Assembly: GCA_014529385.2 (NCBI GenBank)
Contig: CM043962.1
Location: 123,370,470-123,434,469 of the forward strand
Source: Adiantum capillus-veneris
Taxonomy: Eukaryota > Streptophyta > Polypodiopsida > Polypodiales > Pteridaceae
Reading direction: 5' to 3'
Length of the DNA: 64,000 bases
The position numbers and the translations under genes are program-made. Below the pieces are notes generated by a model. The model had not been told where the DNA came from and ran no database searches. It worked only from the letters and a program-made list of their open reading frames with translations. Below are positions 33,699 through 45,090 of this stretch, one piece after another; positions within the stretch are counted from its first letter, which is position 1, and each line of letters opens with the position of its first letter.

Positions 33699-33827
33699 TG
33701 TCAGGCCTAAGGCAAGACCAAGCAAGCCAAGGGCCAAGATAGACATGCGGTAAAGGGGGTCATATAAATAGCATGGCCAAGGGCCTATATAGGGCATGGT
33801 TTGGTGGTTATTTGCATGTGCTAGTCC
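33699..33827 (+). repeat. Short TRIM-like LTR, plus copy
   Basis: TGTCAGGCCTAAGGCAAGACC to GTGCTAGTCC, with TATAAATA at 33763-33770. Preceded by a polypurine tract, so it reads as a 3' LTR. No primer site follows. Confidence 0.6.
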
Positions 33828-34884
33828 ACTCTATCTCATAAATAATCACAAATATTTAATAATTGCTTGCAAGGCTAGTTCATAAACTAAACCTAGTCAC
33901 GACAAAAAGGAATCATGACATATAAAGAGTCTCTTAGAGGGTTACTGATAGCGAAGATACAAATTATATTGTAGCAAATATCAGTGCAAACTTCAAAGTC
34001 CAAATTCAAACTACGGGTTCATGCTTAGTTAGACGAGTTCATCATGTTGATTTCATATGGAAGTGCCACAAAAGAAAGGCCTTCACAGTCTTATTTTGTT
34101 GGCAGGGTGCCTGAAAGCTATAAATTTCTAATACATACTTTCTAAGGATCAAATTCTATAAGTATATGGTTCAAAAAGCTATGAGAGATGCTTATGTGGC
34201 ACCTTGATTGTGTTGGGCGAAAGGCGGTGTGCCTCTCACGCGAGGCCATTCCAGCCACCCACTCCCTTTATCCTTATTCTTTATAGCAAAGAAATAAGGA
34301 GCTCTTTTGCAATCACATTGTGAGGAGGTTGCTCCACCCACTCTCCATGTATCATCTCCAACTCACGTGCACACTCTTCAACCAGAATTAGAGCAAATGG
34401 CTCAACTTGGACACATAAAGAGACTATGAAGCTTAGTGCTCACTAAGAAATTTTAGAACTAAGTTTTGATAGAGAGAATCCTTTAGAGAGCTAATGTATG
34501 CATGCGTGGAGCTATGGAGCAGTAAAAAAAGCTCATCCTAGTAGCATGTGCATGTTTTAAAAAGGTTATGAGAGTGCTTTGTGTGCAATGAGCATGTGTT
34601 GTAAGCAACTCAAGCAGTTAAAACTTTTGCAACGCTAGAAAATGAACGCCATGTAGCTCTAAAATTTTAGAATAGGCAATGCAAGCAATAGAGAAAGGAA
34701 GCTTTAAAACTTTGCAATAATGGCATCAATCTTGCACAAAGCTTAGTGAAATACAAAAGGCATTTTTTTTGCTTTCAGATAATGTTGAAGGATTTTAATA
34801 ATGGGCAGTCAACATATGGCTACCTTGTAGCACATCACAAGGGGAGAAACACCTCACCTTCGTACACTCTCTCAGAGACAAAGC
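33828..34884. other. No recognisable gene
   Basis: Intergenic sequence ending in the AAAGC target duplication (34880-34884) of copia 2. No coherent coding signal. Confidence 0.5.
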
Positions 34885-35143
34885 TGATGGGGAGGAGCTG
34901 GGAGCACAACGGAAGAAGAATACACACGCACACATTTACACACACACCACCATAGCCACACACAGGTTGAAGGGGGAGAGCCAACGTACTGTATGCCCCC
35001 TTTATTTCTTTTGTTATCTTATGCACTAAGGCACAATACACATTGTACTTAGTGTTAGTGGCTCACACAAGTGTATAGCTGTACACTTAGGGTTAGCGGT
35101 AGTTAGTGATGGGCGGTTGGCCACATGGCCATTAAACCTAACA
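34885..35143 (-). repeat. 3' LTR of copia 2
   Basis: 259 bp with TG...CA ends. On the minus strand the polypurine string CAAGTGGGAGAA immediately precedes TGTTAGG at 35143. Confidence 0.92.
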
Positions 35144-35198
35144 TTCTCCCACTTGATGGCCAATGTGGGAGACTATAAAAATGGAAGAGCACTACTCT

Positions 35199-36550
35199 TC
35201 ACCCAATGCCCATCAACTCACGACAATGTTGAAACTGATGGCTGGAGAGACTCTTAGTGAGTGCATCCGCTGTGTTCTCTGACGTAGGAATCTTCACTAA
35301 ATCAAGGCTCTTGTTTGCCAGGCATTCACGACTGAAGTGATAGCGCACATCAATGTGTTTCGTTCTGGAATGAAACATTGGATTGTTAGCCAAGGCAATA
35401 GCACTTTGACTGTCACAATGAAGAACTGGTGTACATTGCTCCAATCCAAGATCTTTCACTAGGCGAGCAAGCCAAATAGATTCTTTGCATGCTTCACTCA
35501 ATGCAACATACTCTACCTTTGTGGTAGAAATGGATGTACAATCTTGAAGAACAGATCTCCAAGAAATAGCAGAACCAGTAAATGTGTGAATCCAACCTGT
35601 TGTTGATTTACGACTGTCAACACAGCCTGCATAGTCACTGTCTACAAATCCCTGAATGGATGACTCTCCACGACCATAACATAACTGTCTATCTGCAGTG
35701 CCACTCAAGTATCTGAGAATCGACTTGACATCATCCCAATGCTTTTTACCAGGGTTAGACATAAATCTGCTGACAACTCCCACTGCATGTGCAATGTTAG
35801 GTCTTGTAGCCACCATGGCATACATGAGACTACCACAAGCTAAAGCATAAGGAATTTTAGCCATCGCAGCTTTTTCCTGAGCACATTTGGGACAATCGTT
35901 CTTGCTAAGTTTCAAATATGCAGGCAATGGAGTACTCAAGGCCTTCCCCTTCTGCATGATGAAACGATCAAGAACCTTGTGCACATACTCTTTTGAGAAA
36001 GGTACAACAACCTCTTCTTACGATCACGAGTAGTGCGCATACCCAAAAGGTGATTGGCTTCACCCAAATCTTTCATGTCGAATTGACTTTTCAGTTTGGT
36101 TTTCAAGTCAGCAATGTCCTTCTTAGAATGACAAGCAAAATAAGCATGTCATCTACATAAAGGATAAGCATAATAAGATGTCCATTTGGTTGTCTTTTCA
36201 TGTAAATACATGGATCCTCATTATTGTGCTTATAGCCTAGGGAATGCATAAATGCATCAAACTTTTGATACCATTGTCTGGACGATTGCTTCAAGCCATA
36301 GATAGAGACTTTTCAGAAGCTTACAGACCAAATGTTCCTTGCCCTTGAGCACAAACCCTTCAGGTTGCTGCATATAAATCTCTTCCTCAAGATCACCATG
36401 TAAGAAAGCTGTAATGACATCCATTTGATCAAGCTCCATATCTTCAGTGGCAACCAAAGCAAGCAACATTCTTAGTGTCGTCATCTTGACCATTGGAGAA
36501 AAGATTTCTTGGAAATCTACACCATATTCTTGCTTGAAACCTTTGGCCAC
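35199..36550 (-). pseudogene. Copia 2 RT (C-terminal) and RNase H
   Basis: Three broken frames. 36550-36257 carries [19 protein letters not shown] and [15 protein letters not shown]. 36294-36103 carries LIMLILYVDDMLI, the catalytic motif. 35984-35199 carries KIPYALACGSLMYAMVATRP, FVDSDYAGCVDSRKSTTG, STTKVEYVALSEACKE (the catalytic Glu context has K for E before VEY), LHCDSQSAIALANNP and SENTADALTKSL. Frameshifts lie near 36290 and 35990-36110. Confidence 0.85.
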
Positions 36551-36740
36551 TAAATGAGCTTTGTAATTCTCAACATTGGATGCAATCTTAGTGTCATCAT
36601 CTTGACCACAACATTCTTAGTGTCGTCATCTTGACCACTGGAGAAAAGATTTCCTGGAAATCTACACCATATTCTTGCTTGAAACCTTTGGCCACTAAAC
36701 GAGCTTTGTAATTCTCAACATTGGATGCAATCTTCTTCTT
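36466..36740. repeat. 145-bp tandem duplication inside copia 2 RT
   Basis: ACATTCTTAGTGTCGTCATC starts at 36466 and again at 36611, and the following roughly 115 bases are almost identical. The 145-bp offset is not a multiple of three, so it breaks the RT frame (36597-37124 versus 36257-36550). Confidence 0.85.
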
Positions 36741-38466
36741 GTAAACCCATTTACAAGGCAAAGCTTTCCTACCTTTTGGCAATGGAACAAGTTCCCATGT
36801 TTTGTTCTTTGCAATACTAGATAGCTCCCTCTTCATAGCATGTTCCCACTGAACCTTATCATTGGCTAGCATAGCCTCTTTGTAACAAGAAGGTTCACCA
36901 CTATCTGTCAGCAACACAAAGTCCACGCCTGGAACAAACCGTTCTGGCGGATGTGAGACTCTTTGAGATCTCCTCGGCTGATCAGAGCTTGTACTAGCCT
37001 GTGTAGTAATTGGCTCTGGAGCTATCTGTACAGGAGGTGATTCATCGAAAAACGTCACTTTTCGGAATTCAACCCTCTTTCGTTGGCTGCCTATGCATCT
37101 TGGTCTCATTGAAGACAACATCACTGCTACGGATTACTGATCGACTTTCCGGATCCAACGATAGCCAAATTGACCATCTACACCATAGCCAATAAAGATG
37201 CATTTCCTGGACTTAGGGTCAAGCTTAGCACGCAACTCCTTGGGTACATGTGCATAAGCTTCGCAGCCAAATGTACAGAGTTTTTCATAAGACAACTTAT
37301 GTCCTGACCATAACTCCAAAGGTACACGAAACTGTAATGAAGCATGTGGTGATCTATTGATAAAATACACAGCAGTGTATAATGCTTCAGTCCAAAACGC
37401 TTGTGGTAAATTAGCCTGTGTGATAGCATAGACATAATCCTCTCTTGGATGGTCCTATTCATTCGTTCGGCAACACCATTTTGTGCAGGGGTATAAGGAG
37501 CTGTAAACTCGCGCTTAATTCCCCTACTTGAACAAAAGTCTGCAAACTCTTTGGAGACATATTCTCCACCATTGTCTGAGAGTAAAGCTTTCAACTTATG
37601 TTCAGACTGAGTTTCCAAGAACTTTTTGAAACAAGAAAAAGTCTCATCTTTAGATTTCATGGCATAAACCCAAACATGTCGTGTTGCATCATCAATGAAT
37701 GTAACATAATAAGACGCACAACCATGGGATTTAGAAGGCATAGGCCCACATAAATCACTATGCACAAGCTCTAAGGGCTTTCTTTCTTTGTCAAAAGACT
37801 GTGTACGATGTGCTCGTGTGTGCTTACCATATTGACAGTGTTCACAAAAGGGAAAATTAGAAAATGATAAAGACCGTAAGTAGCCCAAATGAGAAAGAGT
37901 TTCCATTCCCTTCTTTGACATATGACCTAACCGGCTATGCCACAAAGCAACAGTTGGCAGCTCGGTTACAGAAAGAACACTGTTCTTGTCAGATACATAA
38001 AGAGGATAAAGTGTACCAACTTTAGAACCATGGGCTAAAATAAGATGACCTTTCGCAATACGCCAAGATTGCCGATGAAAAGTGACTTTGTAACCCAAGT
38101 CATCAAGACGTCCAACCGAAATCAAATTTCTTGTCAAAGCTCGAACATGACGCACATTATGTACGGTAAACCTCATCCCATTTGCCATAACCATAGCAAT
38201 ATACCTATGCCCACAATGTCACAAGAGTAGCTGTCACCTATCATAACAGTGCCAATGGTTTCCTCATATGTAGTAAACCAATGCCTATGAGGTGTGACAT
38301 GCAACGAAGCGCCCGAATCAAGAATCCATGTATGGGACACTTCACCACTAACAAGTAGCTCTGCTGGCATAGAACTCAGCAAAGATAGAGTTTCTTGTGC
38401 ATCATAAAATACATCATTATTTTCAGTCAACATATTGATGTCTTGTGTATCACAATGATCTTGCAC
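36597..38466 (-). pseudogene. Copia 2 protease, integrase and RT N-terminus
   Basis: Protease WILDSGASLHVTPHRHW (38466-38173). Then, from 38194, integrase zinc finger LWHSRLGHMSKKGMETL ... CEHCQYGK, catalytic LVHSDLCGPM, LLSDNGGEYVSKEF and TPAQNGVAERMNRTIQER, then a shift into 37370-37134 (SRKCIFIGYGVDGQFGYR). The linker to RT is in 37124-36597, with [22 protein letters not shown] and [12 protein letters not shown]. It is syntenic and similar to copia 1 but with more breaks. Confidence 0.88.
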
Positions 38467-39370
38467 TATGTTCGTTCTTCAATCTTAACCGAACTCTTTG
38501 GTTTCTCCTCTTTATCATCATTGTCTTTGCCTTTGCCTTTACCTTTGTCACGCTTCCAAGCATAACAATCCTTCTTTATGTGACCAAACTTATCACAATA
38601 ATGGCATTGAACATTGCGACGACCAGGAGACTTTGATCGACCCTTTGAAGCATCTCTATTGCCCTCTTTCTTGGATTCACGATTATAAGAACGACCTTTA
38701 CGTTGTTTTCCATCCTTTTGCACATAATGAGCTTCGCCATGTTGTGAGCTATCCATAGCCTTGCGGCGCATTTCCTCTGACAAAAGAGAACTAGTGACAT
38801 CAATGTACACTAGCGTACCATTAGGAGCAGAGTTACTGATAGCTGTGCAAAAGATATCCCATGAGGGTGGCAACGAACAAAGTAAGAAGATTGCTTTCAT
38901 CTCGTCATCAATATTGATCCGTTGTGCACGAATCTGGGCAAATAGAGAATCCGTTGTGCACGAATCTGGGCAAATAGAGAATCAAAGTCATTAATACGAC
39001 TAGCAACACTGGCTGACTCCTTCATGCGAAGGTTAAACATTTTTCGCATCATGAAAACCTTATTACTTGCCGTATCCTTTTCATAGGTGTTGCATAACTT
39101 TTGCCATAAAGCATAGGCAGATTCACATTCTAGCACTGAAAAGTACAATGACTCAGCAAGGTGCAATCTAATAGTAGCTCTGCATAGCTCATCAAGCTCC
39201 TCCCACTGAAACTGAGTCAAATTCATCTCTTCAGTCCGTGTCGCATAAATAATAGGCAATTTCTGTTTCTTTTGGACAAGCACATCTTGCATCTGATTCT
39301 TCCAAAGCTGAAAATTAGTGCCATCAAACTTCTTTATGTCATAAATGTCACGGTCTTTGCTAGTAGACAT
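38466..39370 (-). pseudogene. Copia 2 gag
   Basis: Starts MSTSKDRDIYDIKKFDGTNF at 39370, the typical copia gag opening, and runs to 38897. The second part (38900-38466) ends with CHYCDKFGHIKKDC and a Lys/Asp tail. A 32-bp tandem duplication at 38917-38980 causes the frame change between the parts. Confidence 0.88.
38917..38980. repeat. 32-bp tandem duplication in copia 2 gag
   Basis: CCGTTGTGCACGAATCTGGG and the 12 following bases are repeated directly, with no change that I can see. The unit is not a multiple of three. Confidence 0.9.
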
Positions 39371-40444
39371 GGTGACAAAACTACCAAAAGATTTTGGGAA
39401 AATTTCGGCAGAGTCTCCTTTGTATTTGGGACCGTGTCAACCAAAATACGAGACAAAATGACCAAGTATGTCACTCACAAAGCATAAAAGAGAGCAATGC
39501 CTCTCAAAAGCACACTGTATAGAGACCAACTGAGACGCATAAACAGTCAAACTGACCATAGACCGTCAACTCCGCGTCAAAAGCACCTATACCACTCTAT
39601 ACATATCCTATGGCGAGGCCTCGTAAGGGATGCTCCAGCTACCTGTATCACCGAAGGTATCTCCACATTTGAGAATACCCCAGCTCAATGGAAACCTCAC
39701 GCTATCGACCCTCAACAACGTAGGTTATGCAGCAAAAAACGTATAGCCAAGTCTCAGAAATGGCTATCTTCCGGACCAAGTTTCAGAAATGCCCGGGACT
39801 GCCGTACTAGCCAAAAGATGGCTCCACAAAAGCGTACAATGGCAGTATCCACAAAGACGTACAAGTCTGTCAAGACGCTCAAATAGGCGTCAAAAGCATG
39901 TGCCTGCAACTAAACATCCCTGCGGGGAGTCAATTTGCTCTCAAAAGAGCTCAAACACTGTCAAAAGTGTCAACATATGCATGTACGCATAAACAACTGC
40001 TCCCACTGGAACCATAATATCGCAAGCACTGAAACCTGTAGCCTGTACCTGTACCTGTATCTGTACTTGTACCTGTAGTCGAAGAAGACAATGCTGTCAA
40101 GCTTCCACACTATGTGTGTGTATGAGGCCACTCCGAAAGAGGCTACACACTCCCAAATGAGCCGTGGGCTCTCGTAGATGGAAGAGACTGCAACAAAGGT
40201 ACCTGTAATTGGCTATGGAAGCACTGCAGCACAAATTACCACAAGAGGGCTGAAAATTTCAGCTCCTGAATCGTAGCTCGAATGGGATTTCCGATGGCTC
40301 GAATGGCTCCGAAAGGGGGGTAAAACCTCAGGACAGCTGTTGGAAACGCTCTCGGGAAGCTGAACTTGCCAATGGCGAAATTGGAATCCTGTTTGCACTC
40401 TTGAAAATGCGCGCGCGCATGGAAACGATTTTGGGAATGAAACC
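39371..40444 (-). other. Leader of copia 2
   Basis: No gene. It contains the GGCAGAGTCTCCTTTGTA element (39407-39424) and the 39641-39718 block shared with copia 1. Confidence 0.6.
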
Positions 40445-40456
40445 GCTCTGATACCA
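40445..40456 (-). other. Primer-binding site of copia 2
   Basis: Minus strand TGGTATCAGAGC, two bases from the 5' LTR. Confidence 0.9.
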
Positions 40457-40458
40457 GA

Positions 40459-40717
40459 TGATAGGGAGGAGCTGGGAGCACAACGAAAGAAGAATACGCA
40501 CTCACACACTCACAAACACACCACCATAGCCACACACAGGTTGAAGGGGGAGAGACAACGTACTGTATGCCCCCTTTCTTTCTTCTCTTATCTTATGCAC
40601 TAAGGCACAATACACATTGTACTTAGTGTTAGTGACTCACACAAGTGTATAGCTGTACACTTAGGGTTAGCGGCAGTTAGTGATGGGCGGTCGGCCACAT
40701 GGCCATTAAACCTAACA
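40459..40717 (-). repeat. 5' LTR of copia 2
   Basis: 259 bp, same limits as the 3' copy. The right flank is AAAGC, identical to the left flank. Confidence 0.92.
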
Positions 40718-40722
40718 AAAGC

Positions 40723-41559
40723 ATGCGTTTACAACCAGAGGGAGAGCATTGGCAAAGTGGTATGCATCATAACAATAGTGCTTGAGGCCATTGGCTATGG
40801 CAAAGAGCTGCAAGGCAACATGATTGGAAGAGTTCATGTATGCTTCTTAAGGAGTGTGTATTTATAGTCGACGAACATTTTTTGATTGAGGGGTAGTTGT
40901 CTGCGTCGGCACTCTAGGAGGAGCTTATCCTACAAATTTTGTGTGCAGACCATATTTGATGCTTTGGTGAACGTGTATGCCATTGATGTTTGCATTGACT
41001 ATGTAGAGATATATGCTTCTTGTGGTGTGTTTGAGAAGCACAAAAGTGCTTGTATGTATGTGAGATTATTGATTGTTTCATGCATCATTTTTTTATGATT
41101 CTCATGGTTATGTCAATTGAGGATAGATGTTGAGATTGTGTCAATGATTGTATACCATGATTTGCTACAATATGCCCTTATACGGACATGGTCCCATGGA
41201 TGCCTTGTTTGATGCCAATGTGGTTTGCCATTTATGCGATTGATAGCTTGTACCTAAGCTAGTTGCATTGATTGCTCAAAGTGAGTGACTTGTTTTGGTA
41301 CCAGTATGCAACGAGCTTGTGTATGAGATCCCCCACTTTTGTATACAAAGTACGACATCACTCTACTTATGCTTTTGTGATGCTAAATTTGTTCATTGTA
41401 TGTAGTCTTTATGAGCATTGTTCACGCCATTGTTTGGTAGCTTTCAAGGGAAAGTCTCGCTGATTTTTTTTCCAGTTTTCTTGCCATGTTTTTATTCCAT
41501 ATGCATTCATATATGTATAATGTTTAGTCTACAAGGTTGACTCTTGAGAGATAGCGGTC
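40723..41559. other. No recognisable gene
   Basis: T-rich sequence leading into plus-strand copia debris. It may be upstream gag sequence of that element, but is too decayed to show. Confidence 0.4.
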
Positions 41560-42296
41560 TCGTTCTTGTCAACTTATGCGATGTTGGAATTGTGGTCAAC
41601 GTGGCATATTTGATGGCATTGCTTTAGGCGTATGAGGCAAAACAAGAGACACATGTGTGATGCAAACATGGTAGTGATGCTAGTCAGTCAGGCACTCACA
41701 GAGGACGAGTATGCCAATGATGATGATGTCACCTTTGCCTCCAATTTTCATGTTATATACTTTATGCACATACTTTCTTCGTGTTGTTACAAGATGATGG
41801 TGCTACTTTCCATATCACACCATGTCATGAATCGTTTAGTAGCTTCTTTAGTAGGAGACCTGATTGTGTGCAGTTTGTTAAGGGTTCAATATATGACATT
41901 TTTGGTGTAGAACATGTTTTTTTGTCATTACCAAGTGGTGCATCTTATACGCTTCATCATGTGCATTATGTCCCTGAGATGAGATAAAGCTTCATCTCAA
42001 TGAGATAGCTAAGAGGTAGTGGATGTTATGTACTACTTGGAGAGCAATCTTTTTGGATGCATTGGGGTCATTGATTTCCAAAGGTGCAAGGAGTGGCAAG
42101 CTATACCCATTGTATGTTTCTCATTTATGAGATGGTATTTTCTTGATTATGTTGCAAACATGTAGAGAGTGAGAGACAAGATGTGACTAAACACGTAGAG
42201 ATGATGGATATGGAGTGCTTTGATATGTTCATGCTAGAAGCTAACATGATTATGCCAGAACATGCACATCAATTCCTTATGGATGAGGGGGAGGTG
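41560..42296 (+). pseudogene. Plus-strand copia fragment: zinc knuckle, protease, pre-integrase
   Basis: CWNCGQRGIF (from 41582) is a gag zinc knuckle with His replaced. From 41790 the frame reads DDGATFHITPCHESFSSF (copia protease, D-D-G-A for D-S-G-A), YDIFGVEHVFLSLPSGASY and TLHHVHYVPEM, the usual flap and pre-integrase run. Stops follow. It ends at an LTR on the other strand at 42297. Confidence 0.65.
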
Positions 42297-42521
42297 TGTT
42301 GGAATTAGGGTTGCACGAAAATACACACATCTTGGAGAAGATAAAGGAAGCTCAAGGCACACAATAGAGAGTGGAAACTTATTGTGCAATAGAAAGATCA
42401 GTTATCCCTAGAGTGATGGGCGTATATACAATGCATAGGGGAAAAAACCTCCTAGTGAGGGAAAAAATGCCATGGCGATCCTAAGTCTGTTCACACACAT
42501 CACTAGCACATGTTTATGGTA
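42297..42521 (-). repeat. Probable 3' LTR of copia 3
   Basis: The minus strand runs from TGTTACCATAAAC to CTAATTCCAACA, about 225 bp. CAGGGGAAATT just upstream serves as polypurine tract, and TTGTATATACGC is a TATA-like string. There is no second copy in the window, so the limits rest on TG...CA and context. Confidence 0.5.
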
Positions 42522-44690
42522 ACAAATTTCCCCTGGAGTGATGCGGTGAATGAGAGCTGGCACATGGAGTCCACAAAGGGGGGTAAGCCCAAAGCTTTGC
42601 GGAAAGCTTCAAACTTCTCACAAGACAATGCCTTTGTGAAAAGATCTGCAAGGTTGTCCTGTGTTGGCACATAAGCCAAGCTGATCTCTCCAGCTGAGAG
42701 CCTCTCCCTAACATAGTGGTAATGCACCTCAATGTGCTTTGTGCGAGCATGAAAAATTGGGCTCCTCACAACTGCCAATGAGCTCTGATTGTCAGTGTAG
42801 ATAGTGTTGGCGGTGTCCTGTCCAACACCTAAGTCAGCCATAAGGTGTCTGAGACATACACACTCAACCATAGCTATGAAGACTGCCCTATACTCAGCCT
42901 CACAACTCAAAGTGGCCTTAGTAGATTGCTTCTTGCTCAACCATGATATACATAAATTACCAAGCATGAAACAAAAACCACTTGTGGATACTCGCATGTC
43001 AAAACAACCAACCCGTTTTCGATATGAGTCGGAAAAAGCATGTAGGTGTGGCGGCAATGATCCCCCCTTGGGATAAAACAAGCCAAGATGTAAAGTGCCA
43101 CTCAAGTAGCGGAAAATCCTCTTGACAGCCTGCCAATGCTTAGACTGGGCTATGCATAAATTTGCTGACCTATGAGACTACAAACTGAATATTCGGACTC
43201 GTGTTGCATACATAAATGAGGCATCCAATAGCATTTTGGTAAAGAGTGACATTTGCAAGATCCCCAGCATCACGAAGACTCAATTTCAAACGTGTTTCCA
43301 TGGGAGTGGCAATAGTTTGCAATCCTCAAGTCCAAACTTATATAGAAATGTCTCTATATAACTTTTTTGACACAAGGCAATACCACCATCACACTGCTTA
43401 AACTGTATACCCAAGTAATTATGCAACAGCCCCAAATCTTTCATCTTGAAAGTAGCATTCAAATCAGCCTTAAATTCAGCAATATGTCTCTCATTTGGCC
43501 CAGTGATCAACAAATCATCCACATAAAGAACCACAATGAGAAGTACATCACCCTCACGCTTTACATACAATGTGCTTTTGTTGGACTGTTACGAAAGCCT
43601 CGTTTGACCAAATGAGTGTCAGCCTTCTCATGCCAAGCACGAGGAAATTGCTTCAACCCATACAAAGATTTGTTACATTTGCACACCTTATCCTCTTGTC
43701 CTTTCTTGAAAAAACCGCGAGGCTACGTTACATAAACTTCCTCAAATATGTCACCATTCAAGAAAGCAATAACAATGTCTGACTTATGTACATCCCAACC
43801 AAAATGAGCTACGAATGCACATAGAAAACGCATAGTAGTCATACAATAAGTGGGAGCAAAGGTCTCTTCATAATCTATGCCTTTTTGATGTGCACAACCC
43901 TTTGCAACAAGTTGAGCCTTATAGCGATCAATCTCACCATCCGGTTTGCGTTTCAACTTGTAAACCCACTTTGTACCAATGGCCTTTTTGCCAGGAGGCA
44001 AATCACATAAAGTCCGCGTGTCATTTTCTATGAGTGCATCATATTCTAATTGCATGACAGCCATCCAATTTTTTGAATTTTGTGGTTCATCATAAAAAAT
44101 AGAGGTTCCTCAACATCATGTAAGCTAGACATAGCCAAAGCATAACAATCTGATGCATAAGATGCATGGCGAGAGCTTGAACGAGTATGACTAGACAAAG
44201 GTGCAAACAATTTGCTATCACACAATGTATGCACCGGCCATTTTGGCATACCTCTTGCCTGCTCATTTTCAACCCTTTACTCATCAAGTACATCATGTAC
44301 ATCTGCATCAATAATAGGTTGATCTGTAACATTTTCAGAAACCCCCGTAGGCTGTACATTTGCCTCATTGGAATTTACATTCATACTTCCACCATTGAAA
44401 AGAGGCAACAAAGTGTCATACATGTCATGTCATGTGAGCTTACATTACTGTCTCTAGTACATGACAACAAGGGTTAAACAGAATCTTCCACAAACACATC
44501 TCGTGAAACCAAAATACGCTTTGTTTTTGTGGATGATACAACCTGTAACCATTGCTTTCAACACTATAACCAACAAAAATACATTTGACAGCCAAATCAT
44601 TTAATTTTTTGCGATGTGTTTGTGGCACCAAAGTATATGCTAAATAGCAAAAAACACGCTTGTGCTCAATAGAAGGCTTTCTTGTTAGGG
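42522..44690 (-). pseudogene. Copia 3: integrase end, RT and RNase H, truncated
   Basis: The minus strand gives, in order: integrase end KKLNDLAVKCIFVGYSVESN (44631-44440); RT start KAIGTKWVYKLKRKPDGEID and LVAKGCAHQKGIDYEETFAP (44064-43723); catalytic LLIVVLYVDDLLITG (43570-43286); RNase H GCFDMRVSTSGFCFMLGN, CEAEYRAVFIAMVECVCL, IYTDNQSSLAVVRSP and TQDNLADLFTKAL (43105-42503). It is diverged from copia 1 and 2 (for example YVDDLLIT rather than YVDDMLI). Everything upstream of the integrase C-terminus is missing; the sequence stops near 44690. Confidence 0.85.
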
Positions 44691-44706
44691 GCTCACAGCC
44701 CTAACA
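44683..44706. other. Inverted repeat at a sequence junction
   Basis: Arms TGTTAGGG (44683-44690) and CCCTAACA (44699-44706) with an 8-base centre. It lies where copia 3 coding similarity ends, so it probably marks the end of another element, perhaps the LTR end (CCCCTAACA on the minus strand). Confidence 0.5.
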
Positions 44707-45090
44707 GATAATTAATACAAGAATGATGCACTGTAGAGATAAACGAGGCAGGAGACTGCACATTTAATCACAAAACTGCAGAGTAGAAGAAGAAGAAACA
44801 CCATAACAAGGATAAGAAAGTACTGCATTCATTGTATATTCATCATCACCATCAAACTACAGAGCGAAAACAACAATACAACTACATGGAAATGCAAAAA
44901 TTGCATTTCAGTTACTTCCGAAAACTGCTGCACGCCATATGACCATTCGAATGTTTTAAACTACTTAGGCATAAAGTCCCTGTGTAAACAAACCCCTAAG
45001 GCTTAAAGTTAAGACCTTAGTTACAATCAAAAAGTCAGTGCCTTGACAGATCAAGCACTAACACCTGGCACACCTGGTGGGCAATGTTTC
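44707..45090. other. No gene; possible LTR/3' region of a minus-strand element
   Basis: Between the inverted repeat and the unrecognised ORF. A/C-rich on the plus strand, no domain. Confidence 0.35.

Larger units (their letters stand above)
34885..40717 (-). mobile_element. Ty1/copia retrotransposon, copia 2 (complete but frameshifted)
   Basis: 5833 bp on the minus strand, bounded by perfect AAAGC duplications (34880-34884 and 40718-40722). 5' LTR 40717-40459, primer site 40456-40445, leader, gag from 39370, PR, IN, RT, RH to 35199, polypurine tract, 3' LTR 35143-34885. The LTRs differ at about 14 of 259 positions by eye, so it looks older than copia 1. The coding region is broken by two tandem duplications and several indels. 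Confidence 0.92.
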
